Positions 33,066 through 43,637 of a DNA stretch of 64,000 nt are shown here, in pieces. Within the stretch, counting starts at the first letter, position 1. Each line of letters opens with the position of its first letter. Source of the DNA: Dolomedes plantarius (Eukaryota > Arthropoda > Arachnida > Araneae > Dolomedidae); assembly GCA_907164885.2 (NCBI GenBank), contig OU015499.1, positions 165,156,097 through 165,220,096 on the forward strand. The letters are read 5' to 3'. The notes under the pieces were generated by a model. That model searched no databases and was not told the origin of the DNA. It was given only the letters and a program-made list of their open reading frames with translations. The translations under genes and the position numbers were made by a program.

Positions 33066-35577
33066 TTCCGCCTCATCTTTGACCAATACAAATGATTTTG
33101 ACGAAAGACTGAGTTCGGACACTATACCAGCCAGTGACCATTCCGGAAGACGAGCTGATGGTGATAAAAGGTGAGCTGTCACACCTTCACTCACTCACTC
33201 ACGCACTCTATCTAACGCACTTGTTATGTACAAGATGCAAAGTCTTGTATCGGTGCTTGGCTATCTGCTCCACACATTTCTTACTTACACATTTCACTCA
33301 TCGGCATTTGTGGATGGGCTCCTCTTTGTGAACACTGCCGGTCTCCATTTTCAGTCTCACATATCTGCAATCTTAGAAAATAGCCTTTTTTCCTTTACAG
33401 TTCATATAATCTGTTGGATCTGGTGACCACACTTTTCCGTTTGCCCTTTTGTTTTCTGCTGCTTCTGTACACAGTCTTTGTTTTTTGTTTTTGCTTTGTA
33501 TTTATTTTATTTTTCACTTTTGTTGTTTGCCTTTTGGCTTTTAAGCTTTACGGTTTTCCTACCTTCTGTGTTGGCGTGTTATGTCCAATTTTGGATCTGA
33601 CGCCATGAAATCCCAACCAACACACGTATCATTAGTTTACATAACAGCTGATCATGGGTTTGAGCAATAACTGATTTTTCTGATTCACAGTGATATCGAA
33701 ATTTACCGCCTCAGCATCATACCCGAGAATTTGACCGCTGTCCGTTCACTCTCCGAACCGATATACTTACGCCACTGGACTACACTCCGAGACCTCACCC
33801 AACCGATAGTCGGACCTACTTTCAAAGATCCGGGATCCGAGACTCCAAATAACACAAAGTAAGTGAAATTTTGTACAATATGTTACTGCACCTTTGTAAA
33901 CTGGTGGGAAAAATGAATTCAATTTTTCACGCATACAAAACTGTCCGTTCTTCGAGAATGTTATTATATAGTCTCTTTTTTCTGATTCACAGCGAAGTAG
34001 ACAAGCCAGTCGGCGCCGAACCGTGCTCAGAAGACCTGGAGAATTTTCCTGATCACTTCAGCGAGCCGTCAGTTGAAATCTTTTCTGAGCCTGAATTTGC
34101 TTTTAACACCCAAAAAGAAGTTTCAGAAAATGTCGAGTAAGTGAAATATAGACCGATATTTAGGCGTACATTTTACTTTTCCTTTCCCCCGCTCGAAATC
34201 ATTTTTTACTGCCGCGTGAGAATCTGGAAATTGAAAAATGTGATTTGGGAAAAGTTTGTAAGGACAGTTATGTGAAGGAAAATCTCTGAAAAATGAAGTT
34301 GGAGTTGAATGAATACGACATCCAGAATATTAAAAACGTCATCATTACCGTGGTCAGGAGAACAATGCAATGATAAATAGTGGGAATAATATCACGTTAA
34401 AACTGAACTGACAAGTTGCAGTGAAGAGATGCGAGTTAGAGCGAATCGCTTCTGTTTTGTATTTAGTTCTTGCAACATTATACGTGTTGCAGTTCTTAAA
34501 AGCTTAGCTTAAAATTTGAAAAGAGTATGACAATAAAATGACCTAAAAATTACAAAACCACAAGGTAACTATGGTAACTACCAAGCTATGAAATTCGCCT
34601 TGCTGAATATGCTTTCGTGGCGTGGATATCACCCATCGTACCTCAGGCAAATGCATTTTTAGTTTAATAAATTAACAATCTGTCATCTAATCTACTATAG
34701 TATTGTGTATGACGTCCTCAGATAAGCAATAAAAGAAGAAATTCCGCAACAAATTTGTCTTCTTGACTAATAGTGGGTAAACAGAAAATTCAAAGTTCTT
34801 GACAAAGTACAAAAATACTCTTTCTCCAGTACCACGACATTAAATATCTAATGATAAGGTTGCATTTGCAATTCCAAGTTTAAGCAGATACAAATTAATC
34901 CATATAATTAAGCACTGATTTTTTTTCTTTGTTAAACTGGCGTCTATTTCAAAGTCTCGATCGAAGCTCGGCCCTCCGCTTTCACCATTAAGTCGTTTGT
35001 TCCGTGCTTACGTCATCCTTTCCAGCTTTGTGTCGCTTCTATTCCTTCTGTTTGCAGATGATACACAGAGAGATGAATATGAAAAGTTGGTGGAAATAAC
35101 CAAGAATGGTTTTTAGTAAATTGGACACAACCGAAAAGTGGTTGACGAGCAGCATATTAATGACTTGCAATCTGTAGCCCTACATGATCGTATAAACACT
35201 ACAATTAAATGAAAAACTTAGAAGCAGGACCACGTTTACCTCTAAGCAAAATAGTTCCGTCCCAGGGCCGGCACAGAGATTTTCGTCATTACTGCGAGAA
35301 ATAAATAAATCCACTGGCTTCGACTTGAAAACTTAATTTAAAAATGTCCACCAATTATGATGTTAATGCCTTCCACGTGGTGAACTTCCGTGCATTGCGC
35401 TTGGGTTAAAATCCCGAACTAAGGCGTTACCGTGTTGTCCCCTCATAGGGATCAATGCTGGCTCACCTAAAAAGTGCTCCCACAATTAAGTAGCCAGCAA
35501 GACTTCACGGTAAATAAGAACTTCCTGCGCATTAGAAAAAATAATAAAAAATAAAAAATAAATAAATAAATGAATAA

Positions 35578-35630
<53 letters not shown>

Positions 35631-38600
35631 GATGCTACTTCTGAAAAACTGAATTTTTATACTCCAATCCGAATACATATCCAGATATCCTGGTACCGGA
35701 ATAACCATAAGACTGATTTTAACATTACCAATGCCTTCATTTTCTGTGCTGAAACTGGTAAAAAATGGTTAACACAGTGTTCATTCGGAACAAAACTGTG
35801 CATGGAAAAGGAGAACATTCTAAAAACTCTTTGTTATAAGGACACCATTAATAAGCTTACAGGTATCAAAGTTAGAAAAGAAACATTTTAAATTTCCTAA
35901 AATAATTTGCTATTGATATTTACTTTTATATTTTTTTGTTTCTCAAACTAATGATATAAATTTACTTGAGCTTCAAAAATTGGGAGATTTTTAGAACACA
36001 TATCACTCTCTTGCTCATTTTAGAAGAAGCCGAACATCTCTAGCCGCTTTGAAGTTCAGTAATATGTCGGATATGGTGTGTGTTTGTTACAAAATAATCA
36101 TTTCTTTTCTCCAGGCCTCGTGCCCCAACTAACGACCCTGTATTTTCTGTCTACTGCGAGGACGAACTGGAATTGGAAGGCACCTCCTTACTGACGTTGA
36201 AGGTATGTCTTGCTACACCAATACCCACATTTTTAATACCTAAGGACAGAGTGAAAATGGGAAAAGCCCAGAAAGGACAAGCTATGTCAAACGCCCGACA
36301 ACAGCAGAACTACTATGCACTTACAAATGTAAGAAACGACAACGATATGAGAGGTGATAAGAACAATGAATGCTAAGCGGAAGGTGATAAAGTCAGTCAA
36401 AATTAAAAACAGATAGAAGCAGTTACATTTAAAAGGTGGTGAAAACAATCGGGTATAATTATTAAAGAACAGCGATGTCAGAAACACTAAAATTTAAGTA
36501 TGATAAAAGCGGTGATATATAAGAGTGATAAAAGATGAAGCTGATAAAAGCAGTCAAGTTAAATATCATACCTCTGGGTGGATTTTTCCCGTCCATATTC
36601 AAACGAGTAGTAGAAACGAAACTAAAACAAAGATTACATCAAAGGATATATTCCCGTACTTTTCAAAAACCAATGTCAAACCGTGAGAGACAATTATTGC
36701 CTTCCGCATTAAAATACTGGAAAATAGCAGCGGGAGGTGAGTTACCCAGAAGATGGATTTGGCGAAAATTGCACAAAAGTATTCTCATCATGCCTTGGAG
36801 TTTGTATGCTAGGATTGCATAAGTCAAACATTCTTAATCAATAAAAAAAACTCCTCCACAATATCATAATTTTCTGTATGGAGTGGTTGTGGGGGAACTA
36901 TGACATCCACACAAAGATTCAAATTGCGATGTTTACAGACCTGGCACATTTCGAGATTCACGGCATCTGTAAATCATCATCAGAGCATCGCCCGGCAGCT
37001 TGGCCATCATAATGGCTGTTGTTACCTAATCGTATAATGACAGCAGTTAACTCAAATTGAAAGGTACAATGAAAATGGATGTGGATTATCGGAAGAATAC
37101 TGGATATAAGAGCTCCGAGTCCCGAATATTTAAAATTTAATAAGTTCTCCAGGACCGGTTGGATCAACTATGCGTTACAGGGTATGAAAATTTCAGTTTT
37201 TATTCAACCGAACTTATGTCATGATGACACAACTGTCACACTCTACGTGTTTCAGAAGAGAGGGGTTGGGGGACGACTTAGAAACTATCGACGTTTTCGA
37301 TGAATATGCAGGACTTTACATCATAACCCATTTCTACGAGTTAAATAAGTTTTTTTCCCTTTCCATTCAGTTATCCGTTCGGCTCTGACAGATTTTACTA
37401 AAGGCGTTGATCGTAACAAAGGCGAACGAAGGATGTTGTTCGCTAAATGTGTTTGTAGCAACGGGCGCATTTGTTTGCCGTTACCACGGTTCGCTCCCTA
37501 AGCAATCTAGTACATCAAAGGAACTTCGTTACTCTTCGTTAGCCGTCGTCCGCCATATGTGTGTAGAGCCTACAGTCCAGCTTGCAATCTTTTTACTTTT
37601 TTGCTTCTAAATTTCATTTCGAAAAAGAAACTTAATTTTGTTGTTCGTTTATCGGAAACTGAGTTTCGAAATATAGTATGGACTGGAGAAATTCTTTGTC
37701 ATTAAATTCTGTCATTTCTCTGCAGGAAAATGAAAGAATGGTTGAAGAAGCTTTCGGTTTGTTGATGTGGGCGGCCAATCGAATTTCAGGCCGAACTCCG
37801 AATTTATTCGTTGAAATTTGGCGCAATTTGCTCGTTGTCCTTCGTTGACCGTCGTTCGCTTAATACGTTTCCAGAACCCAGAAATAGACAAGGCCAGGAG
37901 AGTGTGTTGATTGATAATGTTCACAGGTTTGTTCAAGGGTCTGCTTAAGAAAAATGAACTCGGCATCGACTGAATGCTTCTTTTGTTGCTCTTTGCAAAC
38001 TGCTCTCTTCAGAACGGGTACGAGGATGAAATTAATAGAAATCTCCTAAAAGATTTTTTGACTTATGGGAACGATGAGATAAGAAATGCACCTGTGACAG
38101 TATTAATGCTATTAAGGTTATAAAATCTTGCATCGACCTCTATCATCTTTTTCGTTTTCGTTCACAGGCACCGAAAAAGAAAAAGTTCAAAGGACTGAGA
38201 AAATTTTTCAAAAGGTTCTCGCGTAAAAAGTCGGTAAGTGCTCCAATATTTATACTTTTAGTTTTTTAAAAATAATTTTCAATATTTATCAAATTTTTTA
38301 TTGAGTCGTATAACTGAGTTAGAAACATGTTTTCATAAAAAAAAATTTATTATATTCAGTGGATGGTTCGAAACAGGAATGAAATTAGAAACGAAAGGGT
38401 ACTTTTATTCTAAACTTGTCGAACATTTTGAAATATGTATAATTTCGTAATTCTTGTGACGATCGACGAAGTTTATTCTATGTCTCAGAGATGTCGTGTT
38501 TCAAGAAGCATGGCTTTATCGCCCTCTGTCACAGGTAGACTGGTGACCAAACATAGAATTTCAGTATTACGCAGGTTGACTGCAGTATTTCAGTTAAAGT

Positions 38601-41077
38601 TTAATTTTCAGTGAAATTAAGATTATTTCAGCCAGATCAAATTCCATAGTTGGATTGAATTTGTAATTCCCGATACGTAAACCTAATAAACACCTTTTTT
38701 CTTTGGGGGGGGGGGGGTTCGAATGCTGAAAGAATGAGAAAACAATATTTAGAGACAATTACTTTTTCTCAATTATTCCAAAATTCGCCCTCATTAAAAA
38801 TTTTTAAAATAAAGATTATAAAGGCACGTATATACACTGAAGTGCCACTGAATTAGGGATAGCAAAGACTATGCAAATTGTGTAGCGCTGCGCATCATGT
38901 ATGCGCAAGTGAGGGCGCTGTGGTAACTGCATATATAGCGGGTACTGTGGTTGTTGGAATTAGTTGTTGGAATTGCCAGTATGGGTAAACTGCCTGATTT
39001 AGACGCCTTCGATCGCGGACAAATCGTAGGTGCGCGACACATGGGCCATTCAATTTCCGAAATCGTCAGACAGCTAGGATTTTCAAGGTCGACAGTGTCA
39101 AGAGTATACCAAGAATACATGGATGGTGGAAAAAAAACTAGCGATCGGGCAAACTGCAAAAGACAATTAGCCTTGACAGTGCGTGGTGAGAGACGGCTCA
39201 GGCGTATTGTACGTAGCCAGCGAAGCCAAACATTAGCTCAAATAACCACCCAGTTTAATGACGGTGCCCGTCGTACAGTCAGTAAACGGACTGTGCAACG
39301 CTCGCTTCATCGTATGGATTTCGGGAGCCGTCGACCTACGAGAGTACCATTGCTCTATACTCGCCATCGGGCTGCACGTCTTGCCTGGGCAAGAGAACAC
39401 AGAGACTGGAGTGTAGAGGACTGGAAGCGAGTAGCATGGAGTGATGAGTCTCGATTCCGACTACTTAACGCCGACGGGAAGCTGAGAATATGGCGTCAGG
39501 CTCATGAAGCCATGGATCCTGCATGCCTGGCTGGAACTGTACAAGGGCATGGTGGCTCAATCATGGTCTGGGGTGCTTTTTCGTGGCACAGTTTGGGATC
39601 TTTGGTGCGTGTACCAACCTCCCTCAATGCAATTCGGTACGTAGAGTTGCTGGGTGATGAGCTCCATCCGTTTATGCTGTTCTGTTATCCGCACGGTAAT
39701 GGAGTTTTCCAGCAAGACAACTGTACCTCTCACAAGTCCCGGTTGGCTACTGGCTGGTTGGATATGCATTCCTCTGACTTCTCTGTCATGAATTGGCCAC
39801 CTAGAAGCCCAGACTTAAATCCTGTTGAGCATCTTTGGGATGTTTTGGAACAAGGCGTGAAAGGCCATCACAAAGCACCAAAGAACCTTACTGAATTATG
39901 GACAGCTTTAGCCAATATTTGGCAAGCCATTCCCGTGGAACGTTTCCTGAAACTTGTTGAATCTATGCCTCGTCGTGTGGCAGCCGTTATCAAGGCCAGA
40001 GGAGGCCCAACTCGTTACTAGGTAGGAATCCCTAATTCAGTGGCACTTCAGTGTATAATGTGAACGAAGACTAACGAATGCTAACGAACAAAGTTGTTCG
40101 GTAAATGTATACATAGCAACAAACATCAACGAACGTTTTGCCGTTGCCAGGGTTCGCTCATTAGGCGATATATCAATGGAAGTTCATGAATGTTCATTGG
40201 CCGTCTTTCGCTGCATGTGTACGAGCTTGCAGTCTAGCTTGGAATGTTTTGGCTTGTAAATTTCTTTTCGAGTAGGACACTTCATTTCGTTCTTCGCTAC
40301 TGTAACTCAATAAAGTTACAAAAATAACTCAAACCAGGTATTCACTACACAAAAATGAACGAACGGATTTGCAAGTTTTCGGTTTGTTAATATGGACGGC
40401 AAACCGTATTTCAAACCGAACGCCGAATTTATTCTTAGAAATTTGGCACTATTTGTTCGATACCCTTCTCTGTATGGAAACCCGTTGCGAAGGGGAGACA
40501 TCCGGTGGGCTCGTACCTTCTTCCACCCTCTCTGACATCATAGGGGGACTTTTTATCTCTACCAGTTATGAAACAGTTGAACGGCCTTTACGGTTGGTGA
40601 AGGCCTCTGTTTATAGATCTATCTAACAGGCTCCGTAGGTGTTGCGCTAACAAATAAGCATCGCACGTGTCATTAAGCTAAAGTGAACAAATTACCTGTC
40701 AACCACTTTTCTCTTTGAAATTAAAATATTATATGTTGTTGTGCCATTTTACAATACGAATCTAATATCTATTAGACTATATTCGAAATACAGGAGACTT
40801 TAAAAATCCGTAAGAAATATTTTACATGAGTTTTACGATTTATGACGAAAATCTAAGCACAGCTGTAATTTGCAAATGAAGGTTTAATTTTGCAAACATG
40901 GAAAAGAGTATCCCGAACTCCCGTTACCCATAAATGCACTTCAATAAATAAATTAAAAACACGAAGGGGTTCTAATGAGAAATTATTATAATGGGGGCTT
41001 TATGGTTACTTTTTTAAAAGAGTTTTTCATATGTCTTTATTGTTAATTACTTTTTCTTACAGGCCGGATCAAATTAG
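33066..41077 (+). CDS. Spliced gene: acidic protein with basic-aromatic C terminus
   Basis: Six exons join without a stop: 33066-33170, 33691-33858, 33993-34136, 36115-36202, 38168-38233, 41063-41077. Acceptors are pyrimidine-rich (ctgattcacag twice, tcttttctccag, ttttcgttcacag, actttttcttacag); donors are gtgagc, gtaagt, gtaagt, gtatgt, gtaagt. Phases interlock (2,2,2,0,0). The product is at least 194 residues, 5'-incomplete: an acidic Ser/Asp/Glu/Pro-rich body (NDFDERLSSDTIPASDHSGR; VYCEDELELEGTSLLTLK), then exon five, KKKKFKGLRKFFKRFSRKK with 12 Lys/Arg and 4 Phe, then AGSN and stop. The last part resembles a MARCKS-type effector segment (basic, Phe-spaced, Ser-bearing) that binds acidic lipid or calmodulin; a nuclear signal is an alternative. 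No known family is recognised. Transposons fill the introns. Confidence 0.8.
35355..35620 (+). repeat. SINE-like repeat, copy 2, with A-rich tail
   Basis: Related to 24855-25050 (CCTCATAGGGATCAATGC, GTAGCCAGCAAGACTTC). It ends in AAAAATAATAAAAAATAAA and AAATA repeats, then a TA microsatellite, as retroposed SINEs do. Confidence 0.6.
35582..35628. repeat. (TA)n microsatellite
   Basis: Plain TA run after the SINE tail. Confidence 0.9.
37388..37865. repeat. GGCGCCTATA dispersed element, copy 2
   Basis: Intronic. Shares AAGGCGTTGATCG...GTTCGCTAAATG, CTTGCAATCTTTTTAC, TTTCATTTCG and CCGAATTTATTCGTTG with copies 1 and 3. It retains both halves, so it defines the element as about 0.45-0.5 kb. No ORF is conserved among copies. 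Confidence 0.6.
38835..40053 (+). mobile_element. Tc1/mariner element, DD36E type, apparently intact
   Basis: Ends CACTGAAGTGCCACTGAATT and its exact complement at 40034-40053, with TA target duplications (38833-38834, 40054-40055). It is 1219 bp with a single uninterrupted transposase ORF. It lies in the last intron of the spliced gene, in the same orientation. Confidence 0.95.
38981..40021 (+). CDS. Tc1/mariner transposase (DD36E), intact
   Basis: The ATG at 38981 (MGKLPDLDAFDRGQIVGARH) gives 346 residues; a longer frame to 38951 lacks an ATG. It has an N-terminal helix-turn-helix pair (HSISEIVRQLGFSRSTVSRV, then TVSKRTVQRSLHRM). The catalytic core has D155 (WSDESRF), D246 (FQQDNCTSH) and E283 (SPDLNPVEH). 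There are 36 residues between D246 and E283, two more than classical Tc1 (34), caused by a longer LDMHSSDFSVMNW segment. GGSIMVWGAFS is the usual glycine-rich box, and the C terminus is PRRVAAVIKARGGPTRY. DD36E is the spacing described for the Incomer family. With perfect termini and full ORF it may be recently active. Confidence 0.95.
   Translation: MGKLPDLDAFDRGQIVGARHMGHSISEIVRQLGFSRSTVSRVYQEYMDGGKKTSDRANCKRQLALTVRGERRLRRIVRSQRSQTLAQITTQFNDGARRTVSKRTVQRSLHRMDFGSRRPTRVPLLYTRHRAARLAWAREHRDWSVEDWKRVAWSDESRFRLLNADGKLRIWRQAHEAMDPACLAGTVQGHGGSIMVWGAFSWHSLGSLVRVPTSLNAIRYVELLGDELHPFMLFCYPHGNGVFQQDNCTSHKSRLATGWLDMHSSDFSVMNWPPRSPDLNPVEHLWDVLEQGVKGHHKAPKNLTELWTALANIWQAIPVERFLKLVESMPRRVAAVIKARGGPTRY
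40481..41062 (+). other. Distal part of the last intron
   Basis: AT-rich; no further exon seen. Acceptor tract actttttcttacag ends it. Confidence 0.5.
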
Positions 41078-41169
41078 GACATATAACAAATCAGAATTAA
41101 GATTTTAAAAAGTATTTTGCCGCCATCACCAGAAAAGTGTTTAAATTGGTTGAAGTTCCTTTTAAAGTT

Positions 41170-41370
41170 TTGAAAAAATGTCAAAATGTAAGAAAAAAGT
41201 TTTAAGATATGTTGAAAATGTAAGAAAAAAATTGAAAATGTGTCAAAATGTAAGAAAAAAGTTTTAAGATGTGTTAAAAATGTAAGAAAAAAGTTTAAAA
41301 TGTGTTAGAAATGCAAGTCGAAATTTTAAAATGTGTTGAAAATGTAAGAAAAAAGTTCAAATATGTTTTA
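41170..41370 (+). repeat. About 31-bp tandem repeat in the 3' UTR
   Basis: Degenerate units of GTTGAAAATGTAAGAAAAAA type, roughly six, just after the stop codon of the spliced gene. Purine-rich in the sense strand. Confidence 0.75.
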
Positions 41371-41529
41371 AAATATTTTTATGCTGCTGTATTTATATAA
41401 GTGTGTAAATGTATTTAAATATCTGTGTGAAAAGTTATCAATGTCTTTGTAAAAATAATTATTATGTATGTAAAAGTGTATGTAAATGTAAATGTACTTT
41501 GTAAATCTATAAAAATATAAATGTGACCG

Positions 41530-42240
41530 TATTGTAAATATGTGTTTGTAAATATGTATATAGACATACAAAAGCTAATATGTAAATATGCATTTATACG
41601 CGCAAATGCGACTTTGTAAATATGTATATAACCATGCAAAAGCGAATTTGTAAATATGTATACAGGCACGCAAGAGCGAATTTGTAAATATGTATATAAG
41701 CACGCAAGAGCGAATTTGTAAATATGTATATAGGCACGCAAAAGCGAATTTGTAAATATGTATATAGGGATGCAAAATCGAATTTGTAAATATGTATATA
41801 GGCACGCAAAAGCGAATTTGTAAATTTGTATATAGGCATGCAAAAGCGAATTTGTAAATATGTATATAAGCACGCAAAATCGAATTTGTAAATATGTATA
41901 TAGGCATGCAAAATCGAATTTGTAAATATGTATATAAGCACGCAAGAGCGAATTTGTAAATATGTATATAGGCACGCAAAAGCGAATTTGTAAATATGTA
42001 TATAGGGATGCAAAATCGAATTTGTAAATATGTATATAGGCACGCAAAAGCGAATTTGTAAATATGTATATAGTGATGCAAAATCGAATTTGTAAATATG
42101 TATATAGGCATGCAAAAGCGAATTTGTAAATATGTATATAAGCACGCAAAAGCGAATTTGTAAATATGTATATAGGCATGCAAAAGCGAATTTGTAAATA
42201 TGTATACAGACACGAAAGAGCGAATTTGTAAATATGTGTA
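41530..42240 (+). repeat. 34-bp minisatellite of paired Pumilio motifs
   Basis: About 20 units of 34 bp. Each has an invariant block AATTTGTAAATATGTATATA and a variable block of GCACGCAAAAGCG type, where substitutions recur in the same columns. In the sense orientation of the upstream gene each unit holds TGTAAATA joined to TGTATATA, both perfect matches to the PUF consensus UGUANAUA. By hand I count 21 of the first and 17 of the second. A few units vary (TGTATACA, TGTAAATT). The array lies between the stop at 41077 and poly(A) signals at 42324, so it is probably 3' UTR. Because 34 is not a multiple of 3, all minus frames are open; these are not genes. Confidence 0.9.
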
Positions 42241-42323
42241 TGTACATTTAAATACGTGAATGTGTTAAAACAAATGTCAATGCGAAATTTCGCAAGAGTT
42301 GCCTCGCAGCCAACCATTTCTTC

Positions 42324-42362
42324 AATAAACATTTGTAGCCAGCCAAAAGCAATAGAAATAAA
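42324..42362 (+). promoter_or_regulatory. Tandem poly(A) signals
   Basis: AATAAA at 42324-42329 and at 42357-42362, followed by T-rich sequence (TTGTCCTTTCTTTCATTTTG). They suit the 3' end of the spliced gene ending at 41077, giving a 3' UTR of about 1.3 kb. Confidence 0.6.
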
Positions 42363-43027
42363 AGCAATAGCAACACATCATTGTCCTTTCTTTCATTTTG
42401 TCCGTCTTATTATTTATCACAATTTTGAAGGTAATAAGCACACTTGACAAATGACTTTCCTCTATTGGTTTGACTCGTGAGATAATCTCGATGCGAACGG
42501 CTTCGGAAAACCTGTTGCTCGTCCTCTCAGGCATACATACATGGATCGAAGTGCACTGAACCGAGGAAAACGGAGATCTTGGTTACCGGTCCGACCCGTG
42601 GTTGGAAGGCGCGAGTGAATGAACAGTACCGTGTATTTCAATGGTATAACATTTCAAACCGCCCTCCCTTCCTCCCCCGAAAAAAATAATAAATGAAATG
42701 AAAAAAGATTTATTAGATTATGTCCACCATATGGCTCTCCTTTTGAAGCAAAAAGCAACGTTCTTCATAACAAATGTTCATTATGGCGGACGTTATTCAC
42801 GGGTAATACCTTAAGACGAGGTAGGGGTAATGGACAGCATGAAACAGCATTTTTGTGGGCATCCGTAAGAAGTGCTGTCTTTCATATGGTGGAACGATCG
42901 CAAAAGCTGCGGTTTCTGATTCAGAATGAGACGATCAATCTTCACCAACATACGGTAAGATCCAGATGACAAGCTTCTAACTCGTTGTCTTTGCAGATCC
43001 TCTCATGGCGGTTACGTTTCTCACACG
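42363..43027. other. Spacer downstream of the poly(A) signals
   Basis: No ORF or repeat end is supported. GC content rises compared with upstream sequence. Confidence 0.3.
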
Positions 43028-43615
43028 GTAGCGAGAAAATAGGTAATTTCGATAATCTGACGTCACAGCTTTCACGGTTAATACGGAATCGGCGTCAACG
43101 CTATATTTTCGGGAAGAGATTTTTCGGAGTAATAGACCTTTAGGATGAATTAATGGCGCCTCTAGTTCTACTTATTACCAGTTAGGTGCCGAAAAAACGA
43201 TACACTCATACGGCGGTTTCGATGATGTCACGGCTTTCACGAGTAACCTCAAACCTGAGCCACCTTGTTTGTTTTTGGGATGCATTTGGCAAAGCGTAGT
43301 TGCCTAGGACTAAAAAAAAAGGCTTTAGGAAGGCCTTTCAGAAAGTCGTCAAAGGTATGACGTTATACGAGACCGTATCGCCCTGTCCTCCTCGGGATTT
43401 TAAATATCTCGAAATTTCGAGTATCTTTGCGGCTCTGCGAGACCCGACGCGTTGGTTACCGAAAGCTGCGCATTACTTCGATCGGTAGCGAGAAAATATG
43501 TAAATTCGATAATGGAACGTTACCGCTTTCACGGTTAATACGGAGCTATATTTTAGGGTATCTGAGCAGAGGTTTTTTGTCCTTCAGTATGAATTAATGG
43601 CGTCTCTAGTGCTGA
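43028..43615. repeat. Direct repeat of about 140 bp, spacing 455 bp
   Basis: CGGTAGCGAGAAAATA, TTCGATAATC/GG, GCTTTCACGGTTAATACGGA, CTATATTTT and ATGAATTAATGGCG occur in the same order at 43028-43175 and 43482-43615. A partial third block (GATGATGTCACGGCTTTCACG) lies near 43220. Tandem duplication of an unidentified unit. Confidence 0.65.
43299..43367 (+). other. Lys-rich exon-like segment
   Basis: The frame TKKKGFRKAFQKVVK lies between a possible acceptor (gttgcctag) and a possible donor (gtatga). It resembles the basic exon at 38168-38233 of the upstream gene (Lys cluster, Phe spacing). It could be a decayed duplicate of that exon or chance. Confidence 0.2.
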
Positions 43616-43637
43616 GAAAAATTTAAATTTTGTAATA

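Larger units (their letters stand above)
34137..36114 (+). other. Intron of the spliced gene
   Basis: Contains SINE copy 2 and a TA microsatellite. No other exon with matching phase was recognised. Confidence 0.5.
38823..40480. repeat. GGCGCCTATA dispersed element, copy 3, split by Tc1
   Basis: GGCACGTATA (38823-38832) is the element's left end. The rest resumes at 40056 (AATGTGAACGAAG) after the Tc1/mariner element, with TA duplicated at the join. The Tc1 element is therefore younger than this repeat. Confidence 0.55.

Noticed and set aside
36535..36822. 95-codon plus-strand frame inside an intron
   Set aside because: No family motif, no splice sites and no conservation evidence; it lies within an intron of a better supported gene.
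41530..42240. CRISPR-like array
   Set aside because: The repeats are contiguous 34-bp minisatellite units whose variable part changes only in fixed columns; there are no unique spacers and the genome is eukaryotic.
41415..42332. Three overlapping minus-strand frames of 212-305 codons
   Set aside because: A 34-bp tandem repeat without stops opens all three frames at once; the peptide is simply the repeat read in rotation.
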